A DNA stretch of 64,000 bases from Gammaproteobacteria bacterium (GCA_029862045.1 JAOTYE010000001.1:1-64000); one strand, 5' to 3'. Counted from the first letter of the stretch, positions 7,002 to 16,385 are shown. Notes: generated from the letters alone by a model not told the origin. Numbers and translations are program-made.

Positions 7002-8564
7002 TCAGTTTCTCACGAGTATCTGTTCAAGCTCTTCGAGTGATCGACCCTTGGTCTCCGGCAAAATACGCATCACGAAAAACAGGCCGAACACCGCGAAAAG
7101 GCCATAAATCAGGAATGTGCCGGCATTGCCGATGTTCTGCAGTTCCCACGGAAAAATGAAGGTCACGAGAAACGCGATTGCCGAATTGATGAGCCCGACG
7201 AACGAGATCGCCATGCCGCGCACGTTATTGGGAAACAGCTCCGAGAACAGCACCCACATGATCGGCCCGATCGAGATCGCAAAGCTGGCGACGAAGCCGA
7301 GTATGGCGAACAGGATAAGCGTTGGATTCATGTTGATTGCAGTGCTTACCAACGGTGATTCGTGCAGCTTGTACGCATCCTCTCCGATGGCTGCGGATAC
7401 AGCTTTACGGAAATCGATATCGCTGTCGTACGTCACATCCGTCAACGCTACGAGTTGTGCCCGATCGATATCTGCCGGCAAGTTATCGATCGCGCCCTGA
7501 TCCAGCGTGTACGTTGCCGCCCCAAATCCGTACGCCAGCGTCAGCATGCAAACTGCAATGCCTGTCATGCCGAATCCCAGCAGTGGCCGCCGACCGAGTT
7601 TATCGATCAAAGCCATCGCGGCAATCGTAAAACCGAGGTTCACGAGTCCGACCAGCACCGCCTGCATAAACGCTGCATTGGTGCCGATTCCGGACTGTTC
7701 GAATATCATCGGCGAGTAAAAGAACACCGAATTGATACCGGTAATCTGCTGCAGGATGCCGACGGATATACCGATCGTCAGCACGAGCTTCATCGACGGA
7801 TGGAACAGCGCCTTAAGGGACACGCCGCCCACCTCGGCTTCTGCCTCGATGCTGTCGTGCACGGCCTGCAGATCGATTGCCGCCTGCTCCGCTCCGCTAA
7901 CTCGCTCGAGCACCTCGCGAGCTTCGTCCTCCCGGCCTCGCAACGCCAGCCAGCGTGGGCTTTCCGGCACGATGAACAACGCGAAGAAATACAGAATGGC
8001 GGGCAGCGTCTCGATGCCCAGCATCCAGCGCCAGTTCCATTCGCCGAAGCGTAACGATTCCGCCCAGGCCATGTCCGACTGCCCGAGGGTCAGTATCAGG
8101 TAGTTGCTGAAGAATGCCGCAGAGATGCCAATCACAATGTTGAGCTGATTGAACGAGACCATGCGGCCTCTGATTTCGGGGGGCGCGATCTCGGCGATAT
8201 ACATCGGCGCGATAATCAGCGCAGCGCCAACACCCAGTCCGCCGACCATGCGTGCGATCACAAGCAGTATGAAACTCGGTGCGATCGCAGAGGCAATCGC
8301 GGACAAGGCGAACAGCACAGCGGCGATTTTCAGCACCGGCCGCCGACCAATGCGATCACTGATCGGGCCGGCCAGCATCATTGCCAGTGTGGCAGTCAGC
8401 GCCAGTGACGAGACCGACCAGCCGAGCTCGATCTTCGTAAGATTGAAGTCGGTCTCGATAAAGCCGACCACGCCGGAAATCACCGACGCATCGAACCCCA
8501 TCAGGAATCCGCCAAGCGCGACAATAAGCGCAACCGTCATCGTGAATCGCGTGCTTTGTTTCAT
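7002..8564 (-). CDS. MFS sugar porter
   Basis: An inner-membrane symporter of the sugar porter family, 520 residues with 12 expected membrane segments. Family motifs are visible: MGFDASVISG in helix 1, DRIGRRP in the helix 2-3 loop, PESPRWLALRGR after helix 6, QQITGINSVFFYSP in helix 7, DKLGRRP, and PETKGRSLEELE at the C-terminus. An enlarged loop of about 65 residues (from TYTLDQGAID to TAINMNP) lies between helices 9 and 10. The gene is 18 bp downstream of the GH3 gene, so it probably imports glucose or short gluco-oligosaccharides released in the periplasm. Confidence 0.93.
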   Translation of the reverse strand: MKQSTRFTMTVALIVALGGFLMGFDASVISGVVGFIETDFNLTKIELGWSVSSLALTATLAMMLAGPISDRIGRRPVLKIAAVLFALSAIASAIAPSFILLVIARMVGGLGVGAALIIAPMYIAEIAPPEIRGRMVSFNQLNIVIGISAAFFSNYLILTLGQSDMAWAESLRFGEWNWRWMLGIETLPAILYFFALFIVPESPRWLALRGREDEAREVLERVSGAEQAAIDLQAVHDSIEAEAEVGGVSLKALFHPSMKLVLTIGISVGILQQITGINSVFFYSPMIFEQSGIGTNAAFMQAVLVGLVNLGFTIAAMALIDKLGRRPLLGFGMTGIAVCMLTLAYGFGAATYTLDQGAIDNLPADIDRAQLVALTDVTYDSDIDFRKAVSAAIGEDAYKLHESPLVSTAINMNPTLILFAILGFVASFAISIGPIMWVLFSELFPNNVRGMAISFVGLINSAIAFLVTFIFPWELQNIGNAGTFLIYGLFAVFGLFFVMRILPETKGRSLEELEQILVRN

Positions 8565-8581
8565 TGTTGTTATCCCGCGAA

Positions 8582-10843
8582 TCAGTCGTTATCGACGATT
8601 CGGAATTCCGTGCGTAACTCTGTTTCCGAACTGCCACCGATCCAGACGTGGAATTCGCCGGGCTCGGTCCTTAACCGCATGTCACGTCCGTAGAACGCAA
8701 GATCGTTCGTATGCAGGTCGAAAGCGACGGTAACCGTCTGACCCGGCTCGAGACGCACACGTTTGAAGCCCTTCAGTTCTCTAACGGGCCTCGTGACCGT
8801 CGCCACAAGGTCACGAGCGTAGAGCTGCACGACTTCATCGGCGGCAACGTCGCCGCTGTTAGTCAACTCTGCGCTGATGGTCACCGTATCACCAGGTCCG
8901 ATTTCATACGCGCTCGGGCGAATGTGCTCGTAGTCGAAGGTTGTGTAGGACAAGCCGTGTCCAAAGGCGAACAAAGGTGTGTAACCAGCGTCAAGGTGAA
9001 AGGCCGTCATGCCAAGCGATGTCTGTGGCGCACGCGTATCGATTTCATCGATATGCGCGATTTTGTCCGGCGATGGCGGCTTGCCCGTGTTCTTTTGGCT
9101 GTAGTAGATCGGGATCTGGCCGACCATTCGTGGAAATGTCGCCGGCAGCTTGCCGGACGGTGACTCAATGCCAAACAGAAGATCCGCGATCGCTGGTCCG
9201 CCCATCGTCCCCGGATGCCAGGCAAACAACATTGCGTCTACCTGATCAACGATGTTCGTCAGTGTCAGCGGCCTGCCCGCCAGAATTACGGCGATGACCG
9301 GCTTGCCGGTTTCCCTTATGCGCCGCACGAGTTCTGCCTGGTCGCCCGGCAGATTGATGTCGGCGCGCGAATGCGCTTCCCCGGACAGGATTGACTCTTC
9401 GCCGAGGAACAGGATTGTCGCGTCCGAGTCGCCCGCGATCTCAACAGCCTCGTCGAATGCCTCGCTGACCCTGCTCCGCGAATTTTCCATCGCGCGCACG
9501 TAGCGAACGTCGACATCGCGGCCGACCAGGCTGTGAATCGCGTGCATTGGCGTGATACTGAGTTCCACGTCACCATCGAAAATCCACGTGCCGAGCTGTT
9601 GGTACGGCGCATCGGCCAGGGGCCCGATAACGGCAACCGAGCTCAGCTGCTCGGCCGACAACGGCAGCGTGCCGTGGTCATTCTTGAGCATGACGACGCT
9701 TTGCAGCGCAGCCTGCTGCGCCGTTTCCAATGCCCGCCCGTTCGCGATCGACGGCAATTTTTCCGGGTTCGTGAACGGATTTTCGAAAAGGCCCAGCCGA
9801 AACTTCGCGCGCAGAATGTTCGCAACAGCGGTATCGATAGAACTGATGCTGATTCGACCCTCTTCGACCAGTTCGGCGAGATGGTTGCTGTAGGCGTCAC
9901 CGTGCATTTCCATGTCGACGCCCGCCGTGGCTGCCTCGAACGCAGACTCCTTGTCATTCTCTGTCAGGCCATGAACTTGCAGCTGACGAATCGAGTCCCA
10001 GTCGCTGACAACCAAGCCGTCAAAATTCCATTCGTCTCGCAGCACTTGCCGCAGCAGGAACTCATTGCCAGTGGCCGGCACGCCGTTGACATCGGAAAAC
10101 GACGTCATCAGTGTTGCTACACCTGCGTCGACAGCGGCTTTGAACGGCCGCAAGTGGACATTACGCAGCTTGATTTCAGGAATGTTCGTGGTCGCATAAT
10201 CACGGCCACTCTCGACGGCGCCATAGCCGGCAAAATGCTTGGCACAGGCAGCAATCGAGCCGGGCTTGGCCAGATCGTCACCCTGGAAACCCGCAACCAT
10301 CGCGACGGCAAGTTCGTTCGTCAGGAATACGCTTTCACCGAGGCTTTCGGCGATGCGACCCCAGCGCGCGTCACGCGATATGTCGATCATGGGTGCAAAC
10401 GTCCAGTTAATTCCGGCCGTCACAGCCTCGAGTGCCGCGACGCGCGCGCCTTCCTTCACTAACTCACGGTTCCATGTCGCTGCCTGCCCCAACGGGATCG
10501 GCATGATTGTCTCGAAGCCATGAATGACGTCGCGGCCGACCATGAGCGGAATCCCAAGGCGGCTTTCCTCAACGGCAATGCGTTGCAATTCGTTGACCGC
10601 ATCAACATCAACGACGTTGATTACCGAGCCAACACGGCCGGCGCGCAAGCCGTCAGCAAGATAGTCCGGAGCATATCCTTCACTCGCATTGTGCTGGCTC
10701 ATCTGGCCAATTTTCTCGGCCAGCGTCATCTGCCCGAGCAACTCCGTTACGCGTCGCTCGATCGTCTCTGGGTCATTCAGTGGATTTGCAATGGAGGCGC
10801 TCATATTTGTCATCAACAGCAGGCCGCAGAACGCGACCATCAT
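8582..10843 (-). CDS. GH3 beta-glucosidase, exported
   Basis: Exo-acting enzyme expected to release glucose from beta-glucan oligosaccharides in the periplasm. The start at 10843 is preferred to the longer frame from 10972: AAGGA lies six bases upstream, a Sec signal (MMVAFCGLLLMTNMSASIA) begins there, and the longer start would overlap the LacI operator. The N-terminal barrel has the nucleophile Asp in VVSDWDSI (Asp281). KHFAGYG and GRDVIHGFETIMPIP are also typical. The middle alpha/beta sandwich (SILSGEAHSR, LPGDQAELV) and the fibronectin III-like C-terminus (FGHGLSYTTFDY) complete the classical order. It is the first gene of the five-gene operon. Confidence 0.95.
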   Translation of the reverse strand: MMVAFCGLLLMTNMSASIANPLNDPETIERRVTELLGQMTLAEKIGQMSQHNASEGYAPDYLADGLRAGRVGSVINVVDVDAVNELQRIAVEESRLGIPLMVGRDVIHGFETIMPIPLGQAATWNRELVKEGARVAALEAVTAGINWTFAPMIDISRDARWGRIAESLGESVFLTNELAVAMVAGFQGDDLAKPGSIAACAKHFAGYGAVESGRDYATTNIPEIKLRNVHLRPFKAAVDAGVATLMTSFSDVNGVPATGNEFLLRQVLRDEWNFDGLVVSDWDSIRQLQVHGLTENDKESAFEAATAGVDMEMHGDAYSNHLAELVEEGRISISSIDTAVANILRAKFRLGLFENPFTNPEKLPSIANGRALETAQQAALQSVVMLKNDHGTLPLSAEQLSSVAVIGPLADAPYQQLGTWIFDGDVELSITPMHAIHSLVGRDVDVRYVRAMENSRSRVSEAFDEAVEIAGDSDATILFLGEESILSGEAHSRADINLPGDQAELVRRIRETGKPVIAVILAGRPLTLTNIVDQVDAMLFAWHPGTMGGPAIADLLFGIESPSGKLPATFPRMVGQIPIYYSQKNTGKPPSPDKIAHIDEIDTRAPQTSLGMTAFHLDAGYTPLFAFGHGLSYTTFDYEHIRPSAYEIGPGDTVTISAELTNSGDVAADEVVQLYARDLVATVTRPVRELKGFKRVRLEPGQTVTVAFDLHTNDLAFYGRDMRLRTEPGEFHVWIGGSSETELRTEFRIVDND

Positions 10844-10957
10844 AAAGATCCTTGGAAGAGTTTTCGCGGTGGCGCGAGCCAATCGTGACCCCCCCAATAG
10901 CGTTGCGATTGCGATTATTATTCGGATCGTCCTGTGCAGTTGGGTTGTAGCAATATT

Positions 10958-10971
10958 TGACAGCGCTGTCA
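10958..10971. promoter_or_regulatory. LacI-type operator between the divergent GH3 operon and GPH transporters
   Basis: TGACAGCGCTGTCA is a perfect 14-bp palindrome matching the two sites upstream of GH16. It sits 115 bp from the GH3 start and 52 bp from the first GPH transporter start, so one bound repressor could control both directions. Confidence 0.75.
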
Positions 10972-11022
10972 ATTTGACGGACGATGCATACGATAATAAT
11001 AAGGCCCTGATTCGGGCGGGGG

Positions 11023-12486
11023 ATGGTCGGCATGAGCCAGGCTACGCATTACGAGACGGCGCCCGAAGATCGCATCCCGTTTTATCAGAAATTGATATAC
11101 GGCCTCGGCGCTTTCGTCAACAACATTCTCGCGGCCGCGATCGGCGGCATGATCATCGTTCTGAATCTCGGTCTCGGCATGAATCCGGCACTCGTCGGGC
11201 TTCTCGGTGCACTGCCCCGCCTCACCGACGCGATAACCGACCCATTGATGGGTTACATCTCGGACAACACCAAATCCCGCTGGGGCCGTCGACGACCCTA
11301 TATGCTTGTCGGCGCGATTGCCGTCGGCCTCGTATTTGCGCTGCTGTGGCAGTTACCCGCTGAGAAAAGCGAGGCATTCTATTTCTGGTATTTCCTTGCC
11401 GGCTCGCTGGTCTTCTACCTCGCGTATACCGTATTCGCGACGCCGTGGGTGGCGCTCGGTTACGAACTCACGCCCGATTACCACGAACGTACGCGCCTGA
11501 TGGGCGTACAGAACTTCATCGGCAATATTGCTTATATGATCTCTCCCTACTTCCTGGCGATCATGTACAGCAAACGATTGTTCGTTGATGTTGTGGAGGG
11601 CGCCGCCAGTCTGGCGATCATGATCGGCGTGGCTGTTGCCGTAATCGGAATTCTTCCCGCAGTATTCCTGCGTGAACGATTCAAGGATGTCGCCGCCGCG
11701 GAAGTCGATGAACACAAGAAGGAAACGGAGGGTTCCGGCAGCGCCGTCCTGAACAGCATTATGGACTTTCTGCGCGGCTTCGCACTGACGCTCAGGTTCA
11801 AGCCGTTTCTCAAACTCTGCGCTGCGACATTCCTGGTCTTCAATGGCTTCATCCTGATCGCGTCGTTCCAGTCGTACGTCATTATCTATTACATCTTTGG
11901 CGGAGACGCCGAAATAGGGGCGGACTTCGTCGGCCACTCTGGATTATTGCAGGCAGTTTCGGCGTTGGGTGTGATCGTACTCGTCACCTGGATGGCGACG
12001 AAAATCGGCAAGCGGCGGGCGTTTTATGTTTCGACCGGCATCTCCATGGTCGGGTTTGCGCTCAAGTGGTTCTGCTACACGCCCGATAACCCCTGGCTGC
12101 TGCTTATTCCCGCTCCGCTAATGGCCTTTGGCCTCGGTGGCCTGTTCACGTTGATGCCATCAATGATCTGCGATGTCGTGGATGCGGACGAATTAAATAC
12201 TCACGAGCGGCGCGAAGGCATGTACGGCTCGATCTTCTGGTGGGTCGTGAAGCTCGGCCAGGCAGTGGCAATCGCCGGCGGTGGGTTCCTGCTTAATGCA
12301 ACGGGGTTCGACGTGGCGCTCGAGGGAAATCAGGGGGCACAGACAATTACCTACATGCGTTTGTTCGACGCGTTCGTGCCCTGTATTGCATCGGGCATTG
12401 CAATCTGGGCGATTGCGACGTATTCGATCACCGAGGAAAAGGCCCACGAAGTTCGGCAGCAGTTAGAAGCTCGCCGTGGCACATGA
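11023..12486 (+). CDS. GPH-family (MFS) glycoside transporter, first of two
   Basis: A 487-residue inner-membrane cation symporter of the glycoside-pentoside-hexuronide group. It has 12 expected helices, DAITDPLMGYISDNTKSRWGRRRPY after helix 2 (the GPH signature), and WVALGYELTPDYHERTRLMG after helix 4. The start may be 11023 or 11032 (MSQATH); GGGGG at 11017-11021 suits the second better. It is divergent from the GH3 operon with a LacI-type operator between, and its 3' end overlaps the next GPH gene by 11 bp. It probably imports beta-glucosides or glucose derived from glucan; the substrate cannot be read from sequence. Confidence 0.92.
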   Translation: MVGMSQATHYETAPEDRIPFYQKLIYGLGAFVNNILAAAIGGMIIVLNLGLGMNPALVGLLGALPRLTDAITDPLMGYISDNTKSRWGRRRPYMLVGAIAVGLVFALLWQLPAEKSEAFYFWYFLAGSLVFYLAYTVFATPWVALGYELTPDYHERTRLMGVQNFIGNIAYMISPYFLAIMYSKRLFVDVVEGAASLAIMIGVAVAVIGILPAVFLRERFKDVAAAEVDEHKKETEGSGSAVLNSIMDFLRGFALTLRFKPFLKLCAATFLVFNGFILIASFQSYVIIYYIFGGDAEIGADFVGHSGLLQAVSALGVIVLVTWMATKIGKRRAFYVSTGISMVGFALKWFCYTPDNPWLLLIPAPLMAFGLGGLFTLMPSMICDVVDADELNTHERREGMYGSIFWWVVKLGQAVAIAGGGFLLNATGFDVALEGNQGAQTITYMRLFDAFVPCIASGIAIWAIATYSITEEKAHEVRQQLEARRGT

Positions 12487-13861
12487 TCTGGAAGCACTGA
12501 GATTCAGGGAAAAACTGGGTTACGGACTCGGCGATACCGCGTCCAATTTCTTTTTTGCCACGTTCAACGTTTTTCTTCTGTACTACTACACCGATATTTT
12601 CGGGCTGTCAGCTGCTGCTGTGGGCACGATGTTTCTCCTCACCAAGATCCTCGATGCTGTAAGTGACCCGGTCATGGGTTTGATTGCGGATCGTACTAAT
12701 TCACGCTGGGGGAAATTCCGACCCTACTTGCTGTGGGCGGCCGTTCCATACGGACTTTGCGGCTATGCCATGTTCGCCAATCCCGACTTCTCCTACACAG
12801 GCAAACTGATCTATGCGTACGTAACGTACTCGCTCATGATGCTCGCTTACACGGCAATCAATGTGCCCTACTCGGCTTTGATGGGCGTGATATCGGCCTC
12901 ATCGTTGGAACGGACCAAGGTCGCCAGTTATCGCTTTTTTTGCGCCTTCGCCGCAGGATGGTTGGTCGGCACATTCGTGACGCCGCTCAAGAATATTCTG
13001 GGACAGGGAAACGAGGCCCTCGGGTTCAAACTCACAATGCTCATTTTCGCCGTCGCTTCTGTCGCCTTGTTCTGGATCACGTTTGCAACAACCAGGGAGC
13101 GGGTCGCTCCGGTGCCGACCAAGTCCAATATGAAACTGGACTTTCAAGCGCTGCTTGGCAACGGCCCATGGCGAGCGCTGTTCCTGGCGGGAATCTTCAC
13201 TCTGATCAACATCGCCGTGCGCAATGGCACCTTACTGTATTACTTCAAGTATTTCGTAGGTGACGATGGTACGCGGATCTTCCTCATTTTTGACAAGACC
13301 GCGGTGTTCCTGTCACTTGGGCTGCTGGCGATGATGGTCGGCGTTTCACTGACGAAAATGCTGAGCTCACGCTTCGAAAAGCGCAGGCTGATGATCATTC
13401 TGTCTCTGCTCAATGCAGCATCGATGGCGGTCTTCTATTTCACTCCTCCCGACCAGTATTGGCTGATGGTGGCCATTAATTGCGCGGGGATGTTGGCTGC
13501 CGGCCCAACCCCGGCACTGGTCTGGTCCATGTATGCCGATTGTGCAGACTACGGCGAATGGAAGACCGGTCGGCGCACAACGGCGCTGGTATTTTCCACC
13601 GTGCAGTTTTCCCACAAAATGGGGCTGGCTGTCGGTGCCGGGCTTGCCGGCATCGTGCTGGCGTGGTTTGGCTTCGTTGCAAATGAAACGCAAACAGCCA
13701 CATCAATGCTCGGCATCCGTTTCATGTTCAGCGTTTTCCCTGCGGTCTTTGCGGTCATGGGAGTGATCGCCATTTTCTTCTACCGCATCGATTCGAAAAT
13801 GATCAGGAAAATGGAGCACGACTTGTCGGAACGGCACAGTGCCGCACAGTCGCCAGCATAA
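12476..13861 (+). CDS. GPH-family (MFS) glycoside transporter, second of two
   Basis: A 461-residue transporter of the same family as its upstream neighbour but clearly diverged. It has FREKLGYGLGDTASNFFFATFNVFLLYYYTD at the N-terminus, DAVSDPVMGLIADRTNSRWGKFRPYLLW after helix 2, and VPYSALMGVISASSLERTKVASYRF after helix 4. The start is GTG at 12476, inside the previous gene, which implies translational coupling. Two different GPH porters in one transcript suggest different oligosaccharide sizes or linkages. The last stop lies 17 bp from the convergent GTP cyclohydrolase gene. Confidence 0.92.
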   Translation: MAHDLEALRFREKLGYGLGDTASNFFFATFNVFLLYYYTDIFGLSAAAVGTMFLLTKILDAVSDPVMGLIADRTNSRWGKFRPYLLWAAVPYGLCGYAMFANPDFSYTGKLIYAYVTYSLMMLAYTAINVPYSALMGVISASSLERTKVASYRFFCAFAAGWLVGTFVTPLKNILGQGNEALGFKLTMLIFAVASVALFWITFATTRERVAPVPTKSNMKLDFQALLGNGPWRALFLAGIFTLINIAVRNGTLLYYFKYFVGDDGTRIFLIFDKTAVFLSLGLLAMMVGVSLTKMLSSRFEKRRLMIILSLLNAASMAVFYFTPPDQYWLMVAINCAGMLAAGPTPALVWSMYADCADYGEWKTGRRTTALVFSTVQFSHKMGLAVGAGLAGIVLAWFGFVANETQTATSMLGIRFMFSVFPAVFAVMGVIAIFFYRIDSKMIRKMEHDLSERHSAAQSPA

Positions 13862-13877
13862 GCGCTTCCTGACGGTA

Positions 13878-14696
13878 CTATTTGTCTGCGATATCTTCAG
13901 CGCTTAGATCGTGGCCCCAGTCCTTCTTGGCCGCGAGATAGCGGCGATTGCTATCAGTCACGCCGAAGACGTGCTTGACGGGCGTGATGTCGTTGAGCCC
14001 CGCCGTCGCGAGGTCTTCGATCTTCTTCGGATTGTTCGTCAGTAACCGGAACGGCCCATCCTTGCGGAAGTACTTGAGCAACGATGCGGCATCGCTGAAG
14101 TCCCGTGAATCATCGGGTAAGCCCAGCGAGCGATTCGCCTGGTAGGTGTCTTCACCATCGTCTTGCAACAGGTAGGTCGCGGCTTTCGCCCACAAACCGA
14201 TGCCTCGCCCTTCATGGCCTGACATGTAGATAAGTATGCCGCCCTGCTCATCGTTGTTAATCAAGTCGATTGCCGACTGCAATTGCGGCCCACACTCGCA
14301 GCGCTCCGAACCGAACACGTCACCGGTCAGACAACTCGAATGCACGCGCACAAGCGGATTGGTCCACGTCTCGGGATCGCCGACGATCAATACGCTGTTC
14401 ACCGCCATCGACGATGCCAGCGTCGCAAATGACTCCTGCGCCTTTTGCGCGCGGAGTTTCTCGGCGATGTCCTCTATTTTCGACAACTCGGTGTTGCGCA
14501 CGCAGGCGTACCACTGCGCATCGTAATGCTTGTCGCCGAATTGCAGTGGCAGCGGGATCGGCCCGAGGATGCTGATCGACCCACCGCCTCCACTCGAATG
14601 ATCCGCTGGAATTACTTCCCCGTCGCTGTTGATACGGAACAAATGGCCCGCTGCAACGAGTCGTTCGCGGACCGTGGGATCGATGTAGGTAAACAT
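13878..14696 (-). CDS. ribA: GTP cyclohydrolase II
   Basis: Opens the imidazole ring of GTP to form the first riboflavin intermediate, in the cytoplasm. At 272 residues it is longer than typical RibA (~200) because of an N-terminal extension of about 75 residues. Visible motifs are VRVHSSCLTGDVFGSERCECGPQLQ (the three zinc-binding Cys), GHEGRGIGLWAK, and LLTNNPKKIEDL. There is no DHBP synthase domain fused. No other riboflavin gene is near, so this could be a second copy with a specialised role. It converges with the GPH pair and diverges from the TetR gene. Confidence 0.85.
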   Translation of the reverse strand: MFTYIDPTVRERLVAAGHLFRINSDGEVIPADHSSGGGGSISILGPIPLPLQFGDKHYDAQWYACVRNTELSKIEDIAEKLRAQKAQESFATLASSMAVNSVLIVGDPETWTNPLVRVHSSCLTGDVFGSERCECGPQLQSAIDLINNDEQGGILIYMSGHEGRGIGLWAKAATYLLQDDGEDTYQANRSLGLPDDSRDFSDAASLLKYFRKDGPFRLLTNNPKKIEDLATAGLNDITPVKHVFGVTDSNRRYLAAKKDWGHDLSAEDIADK

Positions 14697-14751
14697 GGGG
14701 CCGCATTATGAACGAAACCGCATTTTGTGACCGAATTCACTTGCTGACCCG

Positions 14752-14791
14752 CTGGTCATTACGTATAGTTACTGACCAGAGAGTTAGTAAC
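14752..14791. promoter_or_regulatory. Candidate TetR operators (two overlapping inverted repeats)
   Basis: CTGGTCA (14752-14758) pairs with TGACCAG (14773-14779). GTTACT (14768-14773) pairs with AGTAAC (14786-14791). Both lie 12-50 bp upstream of the TetR start, in the 106-bp gap divergent from ribA, which is the usual place for self-regulation by a TetR repressor. Confidence 0.45.
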
Positions 14792-14802
14792 GAGTCGGAG
14801 TT

Positions 14803-15420
14803 ATGCCAAAACCCCGCTTCCAGCGCCGCAAGGAAGACCGCCCGCAGGAAATCACCGCAGCCGCCTTCGCGGCCTTCGCCGAGAAGGGCTATGCGGCCAC
14901 GCGAGTGGACGAAGTCGCCAAACGTGCCGGGGTGAGCAAGGGCCTCCTATATCTCTATTTCAAAACCAAGGAAGAGTTATTCAAGGCCGTTGTTCGTAGC
15001 CTCGTAATGCCGAGAGTCGATGCGCTGACGGCGTCAATCGACACAACGGAACTGTCGGCCGAGGAATTCCTGCGCGGTCCGTTCCTCGACTTCGTCAAGA
15101 AGCTACCGGGCTCGCCAGTCAGCGTCGTCATCCGGCTGCTGATTGCCGAGGGTCCGAAGCACCCCGACCTCGTGCAGTTTTACTGGGACAACGTGGTGTC
15201 TCGCGGCCTTGCGACGATCACGGAACTCCTCGAGCGCGGCGTAGCAAACGGCGAGTTCCGCCGGTCAGCTGTCAACGACATGCCGCACCTTGTAATCATG
15301 CCGGTTGTGTTTTCGGTCGTTTTCAAATTGCTGTTTGAAGAGCAAACACTCGACACCGACAAATTGATCGAGACGCAACTCGAATTGCTCATCGCGCACA
15401 TGAAAGGAGCTGCATCATGA
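14803..15420 (+). CDS. TetR-family transcriptional regulator (CecR/YbiH-like)
   Basis: A 205-residue repressor. The helix-turn-helix is at residues 11-57 (EITAAAFAAFAEKGYAATRV, KRAGVSKGLLYLYFKTKEELF). The C-terminal domain from about residue 85 resembles the TetR_C group seen in E. coli CecR. It overlaps the next gene by 4 bp (ATGA), heading a four-gene efflux operon with the order tetR, adaptor, ATPase, permease, the same as cecR-ybhG-ybhF-ybhS/R. Inducer unknown. Self-repression through the inverted repeats just upstream is likely. Confidence 0.9.
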   Translation: MPKPRFQRRKEDRPQEITAAAFAAFAEKGYAATRVDEVAKRAGVSKGLLYLYFKTKEELFKAVVRSLVMPRVDALTASIDTTELSAEEFLRGPFLDFVKKLPGSPVSVVIRLLIAEGPKHPDLVQFYWDNVVSRGLATITELLERGVANGEFRRSAVNDMPHLVIMPVVFSVVFKLLFEEQTLDTDKLIETQLELLIAHMKGAAS

Positions 15421-16385
15421 ACGCTCGTTCGCCATGGACATTGATCGCGTGCGCGATGGTGATGAGTGCGTGTGATTCATCGACGGACTCCAATCGAATA
15501 GTCGGGGAACTCACCTCGGATCGCATTGAACTGACTGCCGAAATTGCCGAGCCTGTTACTGAAATCCTCGTCGCCGAAGGCGCAAGCGTAACGGCAGGCC
15601 AGGTATTGATGCGCCAGGATGCCGCCCGGGCAGAAGCGCGACTCGCTGAAGCGAAAGCCGCGCTTGGCCAGGCGCAGGCACGTCTCGATGAGTTGGTGCG
15701 CGGACCGCGCAGCGAACAAATCGCCGCGGCACGAGCGAATGTGGAAGGTGCTAAAGACGAACTCGCGTTTCGCCGCTCTGACTATGAGCGCGTACAGAAA
15801 ATCCATGCGCAAAAACTCGCATCACCCGAACTGCTCGACAGAGCGGAAGCCGCTCTCGACGCAGCCGAAGCCAACGACAAATTGCGGCGCGCGCAGCTTC
15901 AGGAACTGCTGAGTGGCACGACCGTCGAAGAACTCGCGCAGGCCGAGAATGCTGTGAAACAAGCTGCTGCGCGCCGCGATCTGCTCGCAGTCGATCTGGC
16001 CCGGCATGACATCAAAGCGCCGGTTGACGGCATCGTGGACAGTCGCTTGTTCGAACTCGGTGAGCGGCCGAACCCGGGCCAGGCATTAGTGGTCATGCTG
16101 TCGGGTGAACAGGTTTATGCGCGCGTCTATGTGCCCGAGCATTTGCGTGTAAAGGTCACACCAGGGCTGGCTGCGAAAATCCATGTCGACGGACTTGATC
16201 ATGTCCTGGACGGTCGCGTGCGCTGGGTTGCTTCGGAGGCGGCATTTACGCCCTACTACGCGCTGACCGAGAGAGACCGCAGTCACCTCACGTACCTCGC
16301 GAAAGTGGATATCCTGGAACAGCGGGATCGGCTGCCCGACGGCGTCCCGGTTGACGTCGAACTCATGATCGGTGACTCCGAGTGA
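15417..16385 (+). CDS. HlyD/YbhG-like periplasmic adaptor, lipoprotein
   Basis: Membrane fusion protein linking an ABC-2 exporter to the outer membrane. The 322 residues start with a lipoprotein signal (MVMSACDSS, Cys19). Then follow a lipoyl half-domain (VTEILVAEGASVTAGQVLM), a long coiled-coil hairpin of about residues 75-185 rich in Ala, Glu and Arg, the second lipoyl half (DIKAPVDGIVDSRLFELGERPNPGQ) and a beta-barrel. A lipid anchor instead of a transmembrane helix is a small difference from E. coli YbhG. It overlaps both neighbours by 4 bp. Confidence 0.9.
   Translation: MNARSPWTLIACAMVMSACDSSTDSNRIVGELTSDRIELTAEIAEPVTEILVAEGASVTAGQVLMRQDAARAEARLAEAKAALGQAQARLDELVRGPRSEQIAAARANVEGAKDELAFRRSDYERVQKIHAQKLASPELLDRAEAALDAAEANDKLRRAQLQELLSGTTVEELAQAENAVKQAAARRDLLAVDLARHDIKAPVDGIVDSRLFELGERPNPGQALVVMLSGEQVYARVYVPEHLRVKVTPGLAAKIHVDGLDHVLDGRVRWVASEAAFTPYYALTERDRSHLTYLAKVDILEQRDRLPDGVPVDVELMIGDSE

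Noticed and set aside
10844-10972. N-terminal extension of the GH3 protein up to 10972
   Set aside because: It would overlap the LacI operator, has no ribosome site, and places the Sec signal 43 residues inside the protein.
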